Source of the DNA: Bryoerythrophyllum caledonicum
Taxonomy: Eukaryota; Streptophyta; Bryopsida; Pottiales; Pottiaceae
Assembly: GCA_963971425.1 (NCBI GenBank)
Contig: OZ020523.1
Span: 12,086,867 to 12,150,866, forward strand
DNA: 64,000 nucleotides
Direction: 5' to 3'
Made by a program: the position numbers and the translations under genes
Part shown: positions 1 through 13,515 of the stretch, piece by piece
How positions within the stretch are numbered: the stretch's first letter is position 1
Layout of the letters: each line of letters starts with the position of its first letter
Notes under the pieces: model-generated
The model's input: only the letters and a program-made list of their open reading frames with translations
Database searches by the model: none
What the model was told of the DNA's origin: nothing

Positions 1-297
1 TTTTCTAAAGTCACCCAAAGTTGACCCTCTTGACTTGGTGGTCTCATCCATCCTTCGATTAAGTCAATGGAAGAGCTAGGTGGTCTCCAGACTCAAGTTA
101 ATGCTATCGCTTAGAGCATAGAAAGAGTTCCCATGAGATACCCTGATGATGTTACATTTGAGCTGATTTTTGATTCATTGAGAAACTGTTTAGAGCTGGT
201 TTTGTTGAAAATAGAGGGGGTTATCTTGATCAAACTTGGAGAGACTTCACGAATAGCTCTATTAGCATCACAAGGATGGATCTTAATTTTTGAGTAC

Positions 298-2523
298 CTT
301 GTGCCACAGGTGGAGTAGATCAGCTTCACGCTGTGGGACGTGTGAGCCTTTCACGTCTGGAAGCTCTGGTTTGGTCACATTTTCATTTGCAGGGTCGAAG
401 CCAAGGTACACCTCCACTTCTTCTGCATCAATTTCGATGTCACCATATTGCATCACATGGGAGCCAGTCATGTATGTGTTGTGGTCTGATGTCCTTGATT
501 TCACCTGCACAAAAAGTGTCCATTAGCATAGCTTATAAAGCAAACTTTCTACTTTTCATGTTCAGAGAATATATTCATGTTTCTCTAAATATTAAGTACA
601 CAATATGGCACTCATTTTTCTCTAAACATGTAAAGGATATATTGCACATGTGTAAGACTTTTCTGTTTTGGAAGTACCATATCTTTGTTCAGTTTTGGTC
701 AAATTAGAATTTCCTGAGTTTGTGAATGATTCTTGGATGTTAAAAACTTACGATGATGTATTGGTCCTTGAGTGTTTCCTGCTTCAAATTTTCTATCTCG
801 CTGCCATCACACATTGCTTCTGTATTAGTTTTGATGTCAATGGTAATGAAAATCGAAGCAGTGAAAACGGATTGTGGATGCTTACGCGTCTTCCATCCAT
901 GCAACACTGTAAAGATCACCAAGGCAGGTTCCGAATTCCGGGGGCGGTGGAGGATCCATGCCAGGGCAGTACGTTCCCCAGCTATTCTCGTCCGGATCGG
1001 AGGCGGTTGTTACGTATATGTTCAGGCCCTCAGGTAACAATCCGTCGAAGATACTCCCACTTTCACAAGCCTCCAGATATATCACCTTCATGTCAAAGTG
1101 TCATGTTTAGTAAGCTAGTTTAATTGTTTGACAGTCAACTTTATTTACATGACAAATTGATTCTACTTTGAAGAGTAGAGTACCATTTTCTTGAAGGTTC
1201 CTGCAGCAGCTTTCTTCTTCAGTGTATCCACGAACTCATCAGCGTATAAAATGGGGTCGTTGGGCATACCTGTGACAGCAGGTATGTTATTTCTAAAATA
1301 TTGTTGGATCTTTTTGTGAAGTCACCCAATTCTTGACACTTTAATGCTACTCTTTCCTCTCTTTACAGCTATTAGATCAATGGAAGAGCGTAGTGCTCTC
1401 TCAACCAGAATCCATATTTAGTATGGAAGAGCTTAAACTAATGTTAGAATGAAGGAGAGGTCATGTTGTATCATGAATTTTAGCCGCTTTATGTCTCTTT
1501 GAGCTGGTTATAGCTTTTTTTTTCTGAGAAAAGAGGACAAACTCATTGTATTTTTGACAACTGATATCACAAGAAGTTGTTTGTGTGGATGGATGGATGG
1601 ATGATTTGATTGGATGTGCAGAGGATCAATGGAAAGAAGCAACATGTGACTCACCAAGAACGCCTGCGCCACCATGGTCTGTGTAGTAGATGAAGATATG
1701 GTCATTCGGCTCACTGGCGACCACCTTCCCACTGCCTCCTTTGATGGCGTCTTTATCACCCAGAATTGCTGCATAGAAGTTGCTCACCGTCACATTCGAT
1801 CCTGTGTAATCCTGGAAAAACAACTTGGTTCCATGAGGTAACTAACGCCTCCTTCATTTTTTCTTTAGAAATCAATCAGTATCTGTAAAGTCACCCAAAG
1901 TTTCACCCCTCCTTAGATTCCTCTTTCCTTAGATCAGTAGAAGAGCTTGGTGGTCTCCAAACTCCATCAACGTAGTTTCAGCCATCTTTGAGAGTGAAGA
2001 AAAAGATACCAGAGGTCTTTCTAGTAATTGAGAAGTAATTCTTAGAGGTGATTTTGAAGGGGGTTTCACAAACGTACCTTGGGGACGCCATGATAAACGT
2101 CTGGGCCGTTGGGCTTGTTGAAGATTTTCCCGGGATACGGGTTGTCTTCACTGTAGGCAATGTCATCGTACATGAAGACCACTATATTTTCATCCTTCAA
2201 GCCGCCGCGCTTCAGGACTTGATACGCATGGCAAACATCAGCCTGCCATCACCACTCATCTGTCAACACACCTACTGAACCCAATGCATATGATGTCTTT
2301 TCGTGGAGGAAGAGAGAGCGCTTCTTACCTGGTGGCGATAATTGCCATACTCCGAGGATCCGGCAATCAGAACTGCCCACCGAGTGCCCATCTGGGTGAC
2401 CTCCTGATCTACATCCTCCGAGGTTTTCATGGCGATCCTCCCATCCCAAGGCCGGCTCAAGGAATTCACAACAAAGAGCGACAACAACAGAATGCGCAGC
2501 ACAAACTCCATCAGTTCCTGCAC
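298..2523 (-). CDS. Legumain / vacuolar processing enzyme (C13 cysteine protease), 5' part
   Basis: Asparaginyl endopeptidase of the vacuole/secretory route that cleaves after Asn (or Asp) and matures vacuolar proteins. Exons on the minus strand: 2523-2329, 2242-2078, 1811-1655, 1269-1184, 1085-886, 800-752, 504-298; the phases join to 353 codons. The first exon starts MQELMEF and carries a hydrophobic signal peptide (about residues 1-23), followed by WAVLIAGS. The catalytic His is in [10 protein letters not shown] (about residue 166) and the catalytic Cys in YLEACESGS (about residue 208). [35 protein letters not shown] and GSHVMQYGD are family signatures. The exon 800-752 acceptor was chosen by phase; a nearer CAG at 820-822 would bring in a stop. 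The last visible exon ends in LHLWHK with donor GTACTC at 292-297. The remaining C-terminal prodomain exons lie left of the window; 1-297 is intron with short repeats. No break seen in the visible part. Confidence 0.93.
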
Positions 2524-5500
2524 ATGGAGACACTTTGGTCAATCTCATTTCCTGACCTCAGCACTACTTTCAGATTCTTCCACAAAACCAGGTCAGTAGC
2601 TTTAAGAACCCTCTTTGTGTTTACGACTTGTTCAAAACTATGGAGATGCTTGCCATTTGGCAGTAGACGGAGTATTCTCTAGAGGTGCATCTCTAGAGTG
2701 TTTTCTAGGCTGAGATCTGCATAACTTGTAAAACTCTATCACATGATGCAAGGTGCTCACCTAAGAAGCTGTGGCAAGGAGAGGGGTGAATACTATCCAG
2801 CTGTGGAATGAGAGAGTGCAGGCATGAAGGCAGGTATTTTGCTTCTTCTCTTTCCATTTCCAAGTGCTTATCATTCACGTCATTCTTTTATTTTTTACGC
2901 TTTTTTTCCTTCCTGTTGGTTCCAAGCTTTGTTCGGTCCCAGCTCCATGCAAAGGGAGAGGCACTAACATGAACTAGTGACGTGCATTTTTGGTGTGCAT
3001 GTGGGATCTCGGACATCTGTCAGTGTCAAATTCAAGACCTCTCACCTGCTTAATTCGATTGTCATGGGCAGTTTCACACTTGCAGAAACGGCATCCAAGG
3101 GCCCCACATCAATATACCAGCAACGACTCTTGTTAAGTTGAAAGGTATATTCATAGTCCACTGGATTTTTTTTGAAGTAGTGATGTTCAGCAACTTCCAT
3201 TTCCAAGCGTTGAACGTTTGTCACTGGATGAGAGGAATTCTCTTTACGCAAAAGATGGATGAATTTTCTGAATCAGTGATGTTGTTCAACAACTTCACTT
3301 CCAAGCGTTTAGCTTTTGTCGTCAGGCTAGAGTGAGATGCGGACCTTTGAATCATTGCTGCGTTAGAAATATAAGTATAATAGAAGGCACATCTTCACCA
3401 ATTATTCCAAGTGCTGTTACATCATCCTACTTAACCCTTTAAGACCAAGCGACCCATTTCGGGTTGTTTTGGCACAACAATTGGCGCAAGCATCGGGGAG
3501 CGACAATGATTTTCGTGAGTGGGGGTTGTGATGAAATGTACCTTGTGCGTAGATGTTGAGGCAACATGCTTTTATAGACTTCTTTTTTCCACTCCCTTTT
3601 GCATCTTCTTTATGTCTACTTCCTTCAGCTTTACTTAACCCACGACGGCGTATTTGTGCATGGCGTATACACTTGATGGTCGCAAAACCTCTAGTGGGTC
3701 GCAAAAACATGTCCACACATATTGCATGCAAATGGCACACCTACAAAAGTCAACAACCACAAATCAAGAGAGTGCTTTTTACGAGGAAATATGGTGGAAA
3801 TGTCGCATGGAATCTCCTTGCCTACAAGTCTTTTAAACTGGCTTAGTGTCTCACCGCATGTGTCGGAAGTGTAGATCCACGCATATTTCTACAATTCACA
3901 AATTTGGCAACGATGAGCTATCAATAAAGCTATTCGCAAATTACCTTAGAAGTGACCACCTATGGCCTGGTCGTCCTCAACCCTTAAACGTCAATTGGGA
4001 ACCACATATACAGATGCATATTTTACCTTGTAGAACATAAAAATGTGATAAAGTTTAGTAAGACTTACACCTTTGGATTGAAGATTCTTCAATATCTTTC
4101 AATTGAAGGTCATCCCAATATCTCAACCGTATCATGTTCAAATACAACACCATATATGTAAAATATAGTACCATTTTGCAACTTCTCATACATGTAGTAG
4201 GTCCAATAATGATCTTTAATTGAAATGTCATGTGTCATTGGATCGGACTCAACACAAATTCAAACTTTTATAACTATTCTATACACCAATTCTTACACCT
4301 TGTAAACCTATAATAATTGGAGACGAGGGTCCCAAAGTCGTGGCGTGAGGCCACGTCAACCTCGGGGAGTGAGGAGATGGAGGTAAGAACTCAAACACAT
4401 AGACATCTGCAAGCAAGGAACACAACACAGTGTAGAAGGTGACCTGCAAATTGTTGCAAGCCACTACACCGTTCCCTGAATATAGTGTAGACTAGACTAT
4501 TTGAAAACTCCTACACTAATTGAAAAATTACATGCAATTGTTGATTGTCACACACTTGCTTGAGAACAATTACCCAATCAGAACTTGGCATGCACATGCT
4601 TTGATGGAAATTAGTGTGGGTGATCCACATTAATAATGAATCCATACTATATTCAGTGCTTAGTGTACCTTCACTGCCCTTCACTATAGCTCTTTATCTT
4701 AAAAAGCACATGGTATTCAATGTGAGTTTTGTTGCACTTTGAAACTAAGGTGCACAATTTGTTATGTGTCCACTTCACATAACTTTGGCATTGCCGGTAC
4801 CGGCCGGCAGCACATTCTTAACATAAGTATGCATGTTCTAATATTTTTTACATTTACTTTGAAGAATTGTTCGGTGCGACCAGATAGCTGCCATATTTTC
4901 CCTGAGGATTGAATTTTTATTTTGGTCTGCAGGTGAGTCTTAATGGAGAGCATGTGGAAATGATAATGTGGTATGGTCATTTTGGTTTTACGAAGTGATG
5001 TGGAGTATAGATATAATGATATAGTTTTTGACTGTTTATTTGCTACAATTATGTGTTTTTGCTACAGCCAGGTGCAGATTGTGCTTTTTGAGAAAGAAAA
5101 TTAGGATAAGGTGATTGTGAAATTTGACCCAAGCGCTAACCTTGATGCCTCGTACTTACCAAGGTTGTGGTTTCACGGGCCGGTCCATGTTACAATCGGA
5201 TGCAAATGAGAAGAAATGAAAGCGAGTCGGACATTTGAACCACAGTCAGCTAGTAGAACCCAAAGAGGCTCCCTCTCCAAGAGTATAGATCTCTATGTAA
5301 GTTAAAGCCAGGTTCTCCCCAACACATGATCCATCTCAAAGGCTACAAACGTCGGCCAATTATTGGAAAGAGACCACCAAAAAAAACTGTTGATCTCACG
5401 AGAAAGTTCCCTGAGTATAGATTGAGCCACATGAATTCAATTAGTAGCTCAAATTAGTTACTGAAGTTTGCATACGCGTTGAGCCCCATTCAATGACACA

Positions 5501-5580
5501 TGGCATTCCAAATTCAGATCATAATTGCATCTACTGCATGTTTGAGAAGTTACAAAATGGTCATATGTTCTATTCACATG
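2524..5580. other. Intergenic, upstream of legumain; no gene recognised
   Basis: This AT-rich stretch contains the likely promoter of the minus-strand legumain at its left end. Only short open frames without recognisable domains occur. A sequence near 3432-3470 (TTAACCCTTTAAGACC, then CCCATTTCGGGTT) resembles one half of the palindrome at 13516-13594. A tRNA-like GGTGTAGTGG occurs on the minus strand near 4460 but without a properly spaced B box. I see nothing else that can be supported. Confidence 0.5.
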
Positions 5581-5595
5581 TTGTTAGTTGATGAA
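5581..5595. repeat. Target site duplication of the SINE (second copy 5911-5925)
   Basis: TTGTTAGTTGATGAA is repeated without mismatch on both sides of the SINE. This is the hallmark of target-primed insertion and suggests a fairly recent event. Confidence 0.93.
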
Positions 5596-5910
5596 GAAGA
5601 AGAAGAAGAACTCCGGAGACCAACGAGAATATAGTGTTTGTTCATTCTCTTCACTAAGCATATGGCTACAGGACATAGGCTAGTGTAATAGAACTACTCC
5701 CCCCTCTTGAGGGTAAACACTTTTCTACACTAAGTGCTTCCCTACACTAATTGCCTTAGAGAGAACCGACATGTCATCTCCCCCAAGGGCTTTGTGGGTC
5801 CCCATACAACGAGGCCTTGGGACCCCCACCACGCCGGCAATAGGACTTGAACTCACAACCACCTCACCGGTGTGCCATGATCCAAACCACTACACCAAGG
5901 TTGTGGTGCC
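5596..5910 (-). mobile_element. tRNA-derived SINE with LINE-type 3' tail
   Basis: Non-autonomous retrotransposon on the minus strand, about 315 bp. Its 5' head has an internal Pol III promoter: box A TGGTGTAGTGG (5897-5887) and box B GAGTTCAAGTC (5854-5844), 32 nt apart as in a tRNA. The 3' half (about 5722-5596) follows the 3' end of the LINEs in this window: GTTTACCCTCAAGAGGG, then a segment like GAACAGACACTTTATTC, then GGTCTCCGGAG, ending in (TTC)n. A perfect 15-bp target duplication TTGTTAGTTGATGAA lies at 5581-5595 and 5911-5925, so both ends are exact. The tail is pyrimidine-rich, not poly(A). Inference: it is mobilised by the LINE machinery whose tail it shares. Confidence 0.9.
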
Positions 5911-5925
5911 TTGTTAGTTGATGAA

Positions 5926-8900
5926 TCTTCAAACCAAAGGTACACATCTTGCTAAATATATTTTTTGTATCCATAGAGTAGAATACGTGACCATATAAAT
6001 GGTCTCCTGCAAACCTTCAAGGTATCTCTCAAACCTAAGTAACAAGGATTACTCTTGCTCGGTTGGGGACAACGGGTCAAAAACCTAGTTAAGGATGCTT
6101 TCACACTAGGGCCAAGGTCAAGCCGTTGAGGAATTTTGACTATTTAATTGGTGTAGAGTTCAAAATTGGCCCAATGGCATGGGGCTTTACATTAGGGACC
6201 AAGGGCCAAGTCTCAATGGCTACACTTTTAAAGAGTTTTGGTGCCAAAAGTTTGGCCCCTCGAAGAGAGTTTGGGTTGAATGAAATTAGAAACCAAAATT
6301 CTTACCTAGGGACTTGAACTCTTATTCCTTAAAATATTCATTTCATATATTGATGTCTATTATCAATTCCAAACCTTGGCTCTTTAATATAGTTCGGTCT
6401 TTTTATTTTATTTTTGAAGGTGAAGCACTTAATGGAATTTGGCCCTTGGGTTGTGTGTGAAATCCCTAAGGTTTGTTGTTTGGTCATGACCCCCTACTTG
6501 TGGTCAGTGCTTATGGGGATTATCTAGTGGAATAAATTGGCTAAATATGTTTGAGGACTTTGAAAATTTGTAAGATAAATATACTTAGTAAAAAAAATAT
6601 GAAATTGCATGCGTTGAAATTGAAATACCTTTTACTACTAAAAAATAAAATTAAAACTATTGTCAACCATCTTTATGGTTGCCCTTGACCTTCTAAAAAT
6701 CGCAACTATGTTATTGAAAAAAAATCTTTGACACTATTGTTAACAATGTCAATATAATAATGCATTTACAAATGATTATTTCACTCCACTTTGCTCTATA
6801 AATCTTGATAAGTGCTAGTATTTATGACCACATGAATTGAAAAAATATATTGATTAAAACAAGTATAATAGATTTTTGCACCTTGGTTTTATAAGGTCAA
6901 GATGCTAAGTTTTTTGATAAAATGAAATTGTTACACTATAAATAACTGAGTTTCCTACCACCATAGTGTGTATTATGTAAGGTACTTGTCTAATAATTTA
7001 GATATATTAAAGGTGTTTAGCATATGCACATGAAGAGGCCAATTTTGAAAGCACTAGATATGTGAATTCACTTTAAAGAAACACTAACATCTTGTTTTTA
7101 TGTTTTCAATTGGCCACTCAGTGCACTTGGCCAAGGGCATAATAACTTAATTGCACATGTTTACGTTGATAGCATCATATTAACACACAATCATTTGTAA
7201 AGTAAACATATATACATAATCTATGATGATTTTCGAATTTTGGTTATTTGATTGCATCCAAAGATGCTTTAAACTTGTACAAATCAATGCACATGCTTTG
7301 AATATGAAGAGAGATTTGAAAGAATCAAACCATGAGTACAATATGTGGCATTGTATTTGTGCATAGTCATTGTATTATTTGAATGTAATATTGGATATAT
7401 TTGACAATATATTCCAAGGTATTCAAAGAGTTTTTAAACTCCAAATGATGATTTGATTGTTGCAAACCAAATGAGCGTTTTGCCACTATACTATACTAAA
7501 TCCCAATTTAAACTTTGGATTTAGAATTTGGTTCTTTACAAATTTTAGACATGTCTATTAAAATTTTCATACATAGTTAGCAAATTGTTGTCTCCTCACC
7601 ACTAAAGAATGATGGAAGGTTTTCAATAAAACAAAGATATGGTTGAGTTCTTGAATTGGACAAATGAATGAAACATAGCAAAGATCTCAAGAAGAGAGCA
7701 ACCGCAACAATGGAATGCAGGTTAATATAGTATTTGTGGAACCATCACATGGTGTATGAAAATGTCATAATTGAAGTTTTCACAAATATGGTATATAATG
7801 CCAACTTGAAATATGCTATCACTAAGCATGATAGTGGTCAAGGGGGGAGTTTTTAGTATAGTTTACATGATAACTATTCATATCACCCACTTGAGTTAAA
7901 GACATCAACAGGGCTAATATATTAATACCATATTTAGGAAATTGTCACATGCAGATATAAGGTTTTCACAAATACTAACTTGTTTGTCATTACATTGCTT
8001 ATAAGTTCATGGTTGATGGGAAAGTGATGGTAACCTATGTTTATAATTGGAAATCTAAAAAAGGCATACAAATTGGTGGTTTTAGGTCAATGGATGGTTT
8101 TGGATCATCCTACCTTTGCAACAAATATTTACTAGAAATTATGTTTCAGTAAGCTGAAATTTTAAGGACAAGATGACACTATCCATCTACACTAGTATTT
8201 GTATTTTTATATGTCACATGAAGTACCTTATTGGACCAATCAATTCATTATTGAAATCTAGTGTTGGTGACACAAATACCTTAGTAGACATATAGAATTG
8301 AGCAAGAATATTAGAATTTGTATCAATGTTTATTATTTTTACTATTATATTAATAATGTGGATATCTCATAACACTCTTAGGAACAAATGCCAAGACAAC
8401 CTCTCAGATTATCAGAACCACTATGACTCTTATCTATGATTGGTTCTTTTTTTGATGGACCATATTCACTCTTTCGGTAACCCATTTGATTCTTTTTTTT
8501 AATGGTCACTTGCTGCATTTTCAATAGCCTCCTCTATTTTGGTTTCAATAATTCTAATAAAATTTTAAGAATCATTCCTATGCTCAATTTCTAAATCAGA
8601 GGTTGATCTAACAAAGACTCTAGAATGTTATATTATGTGCCCGAAGTATCATATTTCACTCATATACTTACCAAATTCATAGACTTGGATCCCACTAAAT
8701 TTGTGCATTTGACTCTTATCATACTAGAAATTAATATTTTTGGACAACAATATAACTTTTGTACTTCGAATTAATTAAAATCTCCTATGGATTTAATGTG
8801 AAATAAGAAGTCTGAGCTATTGGAGTTTTTGTAAAATCAACCTGAAGTTATCTAACTTCTCTTTTGACCATAAACTTAAAAAGTGTTAGATACAAGTTTG

Positions 8901-9117
8901 ACATCAATAGCAATTTCCAAATACATAGTTATTTGCATGAGACAAAAGAGGGTGGCATTTGCACCAAAACTAACATGCCTACACAAGTACAAATGGGGCT
9001 CTTTATTACACTCTAATGTGAACGCTTTTACATTATCCACAAGTTTTCATCACTTTTTTAACACTTCAACAAAAAAAAATGTCAAATTTAGAGTGTCAAC
9101 TTTAGAATGTTAGAAAC
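5926..9117. other. AT-rich intergenic DNA, no gene recognised
   Basis: The stretch is low in GC with many short A/T runs. Open frames are short and lack domains or plausible splice-joined partners. No RNA gene, long repeat or mobile-element terminus was found by eye. Confidence 0.55.
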
Positions 9118-9680
9118 AACCCCATAACCAACCAAAACCCATAACCAACACCTATGAAGTTGGGATAAGGTATACCAGCCTATGACCGGGAGATTAAGCA
9201 ATGTGCATAAACGAAGAACCCAAATAATTATACATTTATTTCTCAGTGATAGAAAATAGAGTTACAATCTCAACCCAAGTGATTTTATATTTTTCCAATG
9301 AAGATTGAATTAGTTATGAATTTTCAAAGTGTGTTGCCACTTTAGCCTAATTCTGCCACTAGGTACCCCCAATGAGCGCCGGCCAAAAGTCAGGGGTCTT
9401 GACCAATAGTAAGCCTTCATTTGCAACTGACAAGGAGTGATTGGGTGGTAATAAGATGAATATGGGGTGGAATTGAGACTATAGAGCGGTGGTGTTAGAA
9501 AGGTGGCGGTCATGGGGAGTATACCTTTTATCTAACCCACTTCCATCCTATAACCACGAGTTAACCTATCTAAATGGAGGTTTGCCATTAGTCATAATCC
9601 CTTACTTTTGGTTGGCGCTAACCTATGGGTGGTCACTGCCTAACATGGCGACATACTTTGAAAATTCATAACTATTATAC
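9118..9680. repeat. Rearranged copies of dispersed repeat family R1
   Basis: The block starts with CCATAACCAACCAAAACCC (plus orientation), continues with the opposite end of the family in minus orientation (AGATTAAGCAATGTGC..., then CAACCCAAGTGATTTTAT), and then has a plus-orientation body (TAACCCACTTCCATCC..., CTTTGAAAATTCATAAC). The same modules recur at 13635-14212, 14935-15240 and 22398-23132. It is probably a non-autonomous DNA element that has been duplicated and inverted; no transposase frame is present. Confidence 0.6.
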
Positions 9681-10129
9681 ATTAGAGTTTTTCTAAAAGT
9701 ACTAGGCATGGCCACCTGGAATTAGATATTGTATCCTGGATTTGATTAGTTGCCCTGAATGTGGAGTGCCGAAATTGAGGAACCAAAAAGGTTGAGTGAC
9801 CACGCATGTCTGGTTGAATTTAGAGTGCAAATAATGAATGGAGGAGGCTATATGGGGTTGTACAAATCATGCAATGTGCATGTGGGGCCTAGGCTTAGGA
9901 GTCAAGGTGGAGCTTGTAGATACTGTAGTACTATTCAAGGAATGCCAACCAATAGTCCAGAAAATACGTAGGGTCAGATTGCTCATCCTACAAAAAATTC
10001 CAATTATAGATCTCATACTAATTTTGTGTTTTGAAAAAGACACTATCCGCACATCTTGTTGCACCCTCTCTTTTTGCCTCGCACATGCCAGCCATCGTGG
10101 GAATACACAACTTTTAGGAAAACTCTATT

Positions 10130-10245
10130 TCATCTTAAAAATATGAATAACTTGGGTTGGGATTGTAATTCCATTGGTTATCATAGAAAAATAAATGTAT
10201 TATACACATTGCTTAACTTGTCAGTTATGGGGGGGTTCCAGTGCT
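10130..10245 (+). repeat. Fragment of dispersed repeat family R1
   Basis: It contains the 3' module of the family: ACTTGGGTTGGGATTGTAAT, TCCATTGGTTATCATAGAAA, then CACATTGCTTAACTTG and a run of G. Only this end is present; the outer flanks are ordinary AT-rich DNA. Confidence 0.55.
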
Positions 10246-13200
10246 CATTGCTTGAGAAGAGAGGACAGACATTGATGCAGCATAAGAGCCAACGGCGCCA
10301 TCGTTTCACAGCGAGGCAGCTGCACATGAAAAATGTTAGTACGTGTGTTGCTTGATCAATGATGCTTTAGAGGTTTGTCTTGATACCCCACAATGGCAAT
10401 CACAAGGAATAATGGAGGCACCGTAAGTTTACATGGAAATTAGTCATTTTAGTTACCATATTATGTAAAGTTCAAGTCTAAGAAACCATGCCTCCTACAA
10501 AGATTGAGACACCTAATATTGTTACAAACTACATCACAATTTGTAAACATGCCATAGAGTTTTCCATGCTAGGATTGCAAAATGAAGAAGAGGGTGTCAC
10601 ATAGTATGGAAATGTTCTCATGTGAGGGGTCTATGTTGACCTTGCAATCATTTGCCTTGTAGTGATCATGCTTCCGAGCACACATATTTTGTACATCTAC
10701 ATGAACATGTGATGAAAAAAAGTTATGCTAGTCAAAGCAGTTTTGGTGCGCAGATAGTTCACCAAGTTACTCCAAAAAAATCTGAGATGTTGTATACAGC
10801 TATTCAAAAAAACTTCCTTTGAGATTTTGCTAAAAAAGTTTTAAAAGTACAAAATTGCACACCAAGAGGTGTCAATTTTTTTTTTAAGTGGCGTGCAAAA
10901 AAAGTTTCATTCTTCCACATAAATAAGTACCAAACTTTTAGATTTTTCACTCTTATATTTTTCTAACTCAAGAAAATATAATGGTCTTCATGTTCATTAT
11001 TTACATTAAGATTTTATATGAATGATTAAGATTAAAAAAATAAAAATTGATTTAGTGTGATTTTGGGCCCCTTCTTGTTGCAAGATTGTTTTAGATATGT
11101 TTATTACCTTTAACATGCCTAAATGTTTTTGGACAAGAACCTAATATCATATAGATTGTGATGGTAAAGAGTGGCAAATTTGCATGGTGTAAATTTTTCA
11201 TTTTACCAAAAGAACTTAGAATACTGACCATGTGAAAATAGGGTGCAAAAGCCTAAGAAACTTGCCTTCAATGCTATAATCTTCCCATCCATGAGGTCCA
11301 AAATCAAATTAAAATTTTGATATCTTTTTTCTACTAGACTGTACATAACAAGATCTTACACTTAGAAGTGAAATGAGATCATTATGTGTAATTGTGTTAT
11401 GCTCACACTATGAATGGTACTTTTGAAAACCTTTTTTCAAATACATAGTTGCAATCCTATAAAGGTTAAGGAGGAGGACCTCTAGTGGTCTTCTACAAAT
11501 GCATTGCTATCTAATTCCTTAATTCCTAAATTTCCTTGACTATTTCACACTTAAAGCACTTCAAAAACTGCCGATTCTAGTGTAAAGAGTGGAGAAGGAA
11601 AAAAAAACTTATGTTTGAATCCATTGGATTCTTAATTTTGCTTATAGCATCACATGCTCTCAAGTTTTCATAAACCTTTGACAACATGGATTGGAAGAAT
11701 ATAGTTTTTGAAGTGAAGAAAACAATTCTTTTCTTTAGTACATTGAGAAGATCAGATGACTTTGACTTCGCTTGGTGTCAAAGTTTCCTTATAAACTTGG
11801 TGTAAATTATATTGCATCATGATGTTAGTTGCTTGTACACCAATTTTTAAAGGTAGAGGACAAGTGTGCACCAATATTCACAAAAAAAACCATTAAGATC
11901 TCTAATTTTTATGTGGGAAAGTAGATTTTAAAAAAAACCAAGTTGCCTAAAAATTTGTGTAAAATTTTGACTTGGATTATCATGGATTACAATGGACCAT
12001 CAACCAACCAAGGATGAATTTCAGCTTTGTGTCAAATTCAAATAGAGGTATACTCATCCCTCAAATTAGTTAGAGCTAAATATGGCACTTGTGAATGGAG
12101 GTGGTAAAAATTTAGCAAAGGTTACACGTCAAATGGAAGTTATTAGTTAGCAAAGGTTGCATGGTATATAGCGGATGTTTCATGTCAATAGATGTTATAA
12201 GTTAGTACATGTTATTAGTTAGTGGCAATTATATCTTAGCTTATTATAATATATCTCAAGGATAAGTGTAAATTACAAGTGGAAACTAGAAGTAGAGTAA
12301 CAACGTCAACCAACATGAAATAAGAGTCTATTAGGGATAGCACTACTACCCAAATAGCACATATTATCCTTAATGCCTCCTCTCTCGAGTACACTCTCGG
12401 GGGTAGACTTATGCTTAAGTCTTCATTTATTGCTCTTATTTTGTTCACTTCTATTGGAACAAATGCTTTAAAATTTGGAACCAAACGGAGAATATAACAA
12501 CATGGCTGCATGTGGGTGCAAGGATATTCAAGAGGCATGGACCTTGTAACTTTTATCTAACATATTCTTAGTATACAATTGCTTAAAGATTTAAAAAATC
12601 TTTGAACATGTCCAATTACACTTGAATGTACTTGAATATGCTCAAATAGCTATAACTCCAAGAGACACAAGGTTTACCCTTTAGTAACTATGAACCACTA
12701 TTTGGTCTTTGGATGTGATAATCTCAATTTGCATGAAATTTGTGAGGAACTAGATTGTGAACTTCCTATTTCAAATTTGCACACACATTGTATACACACT
12801 TTTCATGATGTTGGAAAAATATCTTGGAATAATAGAATTCTTAGAATATCTTGGAATTTCATTGCTAAATACACTAAATACACTCAATGAATAATTACAA
12901 ATACAATGCTACATACTCATGAAAATTAAAATTTGGTCTATATTTGATTGAAACTTGTCTCAAAGAGACTCTCCAATGTTTTGTGAATGTTAATCTTCCT
13001 AATTACATGTAAAACTTTTGTTATATTTTGTAAAAGTTTTGGAACATCTTCATATACAATCAGTAGACAATAGATGAAAATTTTAGAGAAATCATGCATA
13101 ATTGTTTACTTCACATGTTGTATGGCAATGCTAAGCCAAAATCCACAATTTTCACCTCCAAAAGCTTTACATCCAAAATCTTCACCTCCAAAATCCACAA

Positions 13201-13515
13201 TTTTCACTATCAATATATATTGACTTCAAACAAAATAATTTGTTCTATCAATCATTGGATGTTGTGCAAATTTCCCCCAAAGTTAAGATCATGGGTTAAA
13301 TTCAATTTTACAAGGTTAGATACTAAAATTAAAAATCGGTGAGAAGCAACTCAAAGAAAAAGATAAAGGCAAATTTTGAGATTGTGGAAAAAGTCCTTGC
13401 TCACTAAAGGGTTATAGATGGACAAATGTAGATGGCCACTTGTCCGTCATGACAACCCTCTTATCTGCCTTCTCAACATCTCCTCTTAGATTCTAAGCAA
13501 GTTTTGCCTTCTTGC
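10246..13515. other. AT-rich intergenic DNA, no gene recognised
   Basis: I found no coding region, RNA gene or mobile-element ends. A 20-bp direct repeat CCAAAATCCACAATTTTCAC occurs at 13135-13154 and again at 13188-13207 with related units between them. The short open frames here show no domain. Confidence 0.5.

Noticed and set aside
112-220. Possible further legumain exon (minus frame with SSKQFLNESK)
   Set aside because: It does not match the legumain C-terminal region and lacks a suitable acceptor; it is part of an intron with short repeats.
4375-4475. tRNA-like GGTGTAGTGG head on the minus strand as a second SINE
   Set aside because: The candidate B box is too far away, no LINE-like tail follows and no target duplication was found.
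12236-12538. 100-codon minus-strand frame in the AT-rich intergenic region
   Set aside because: No domain, splice partners or compositional sign of coding.
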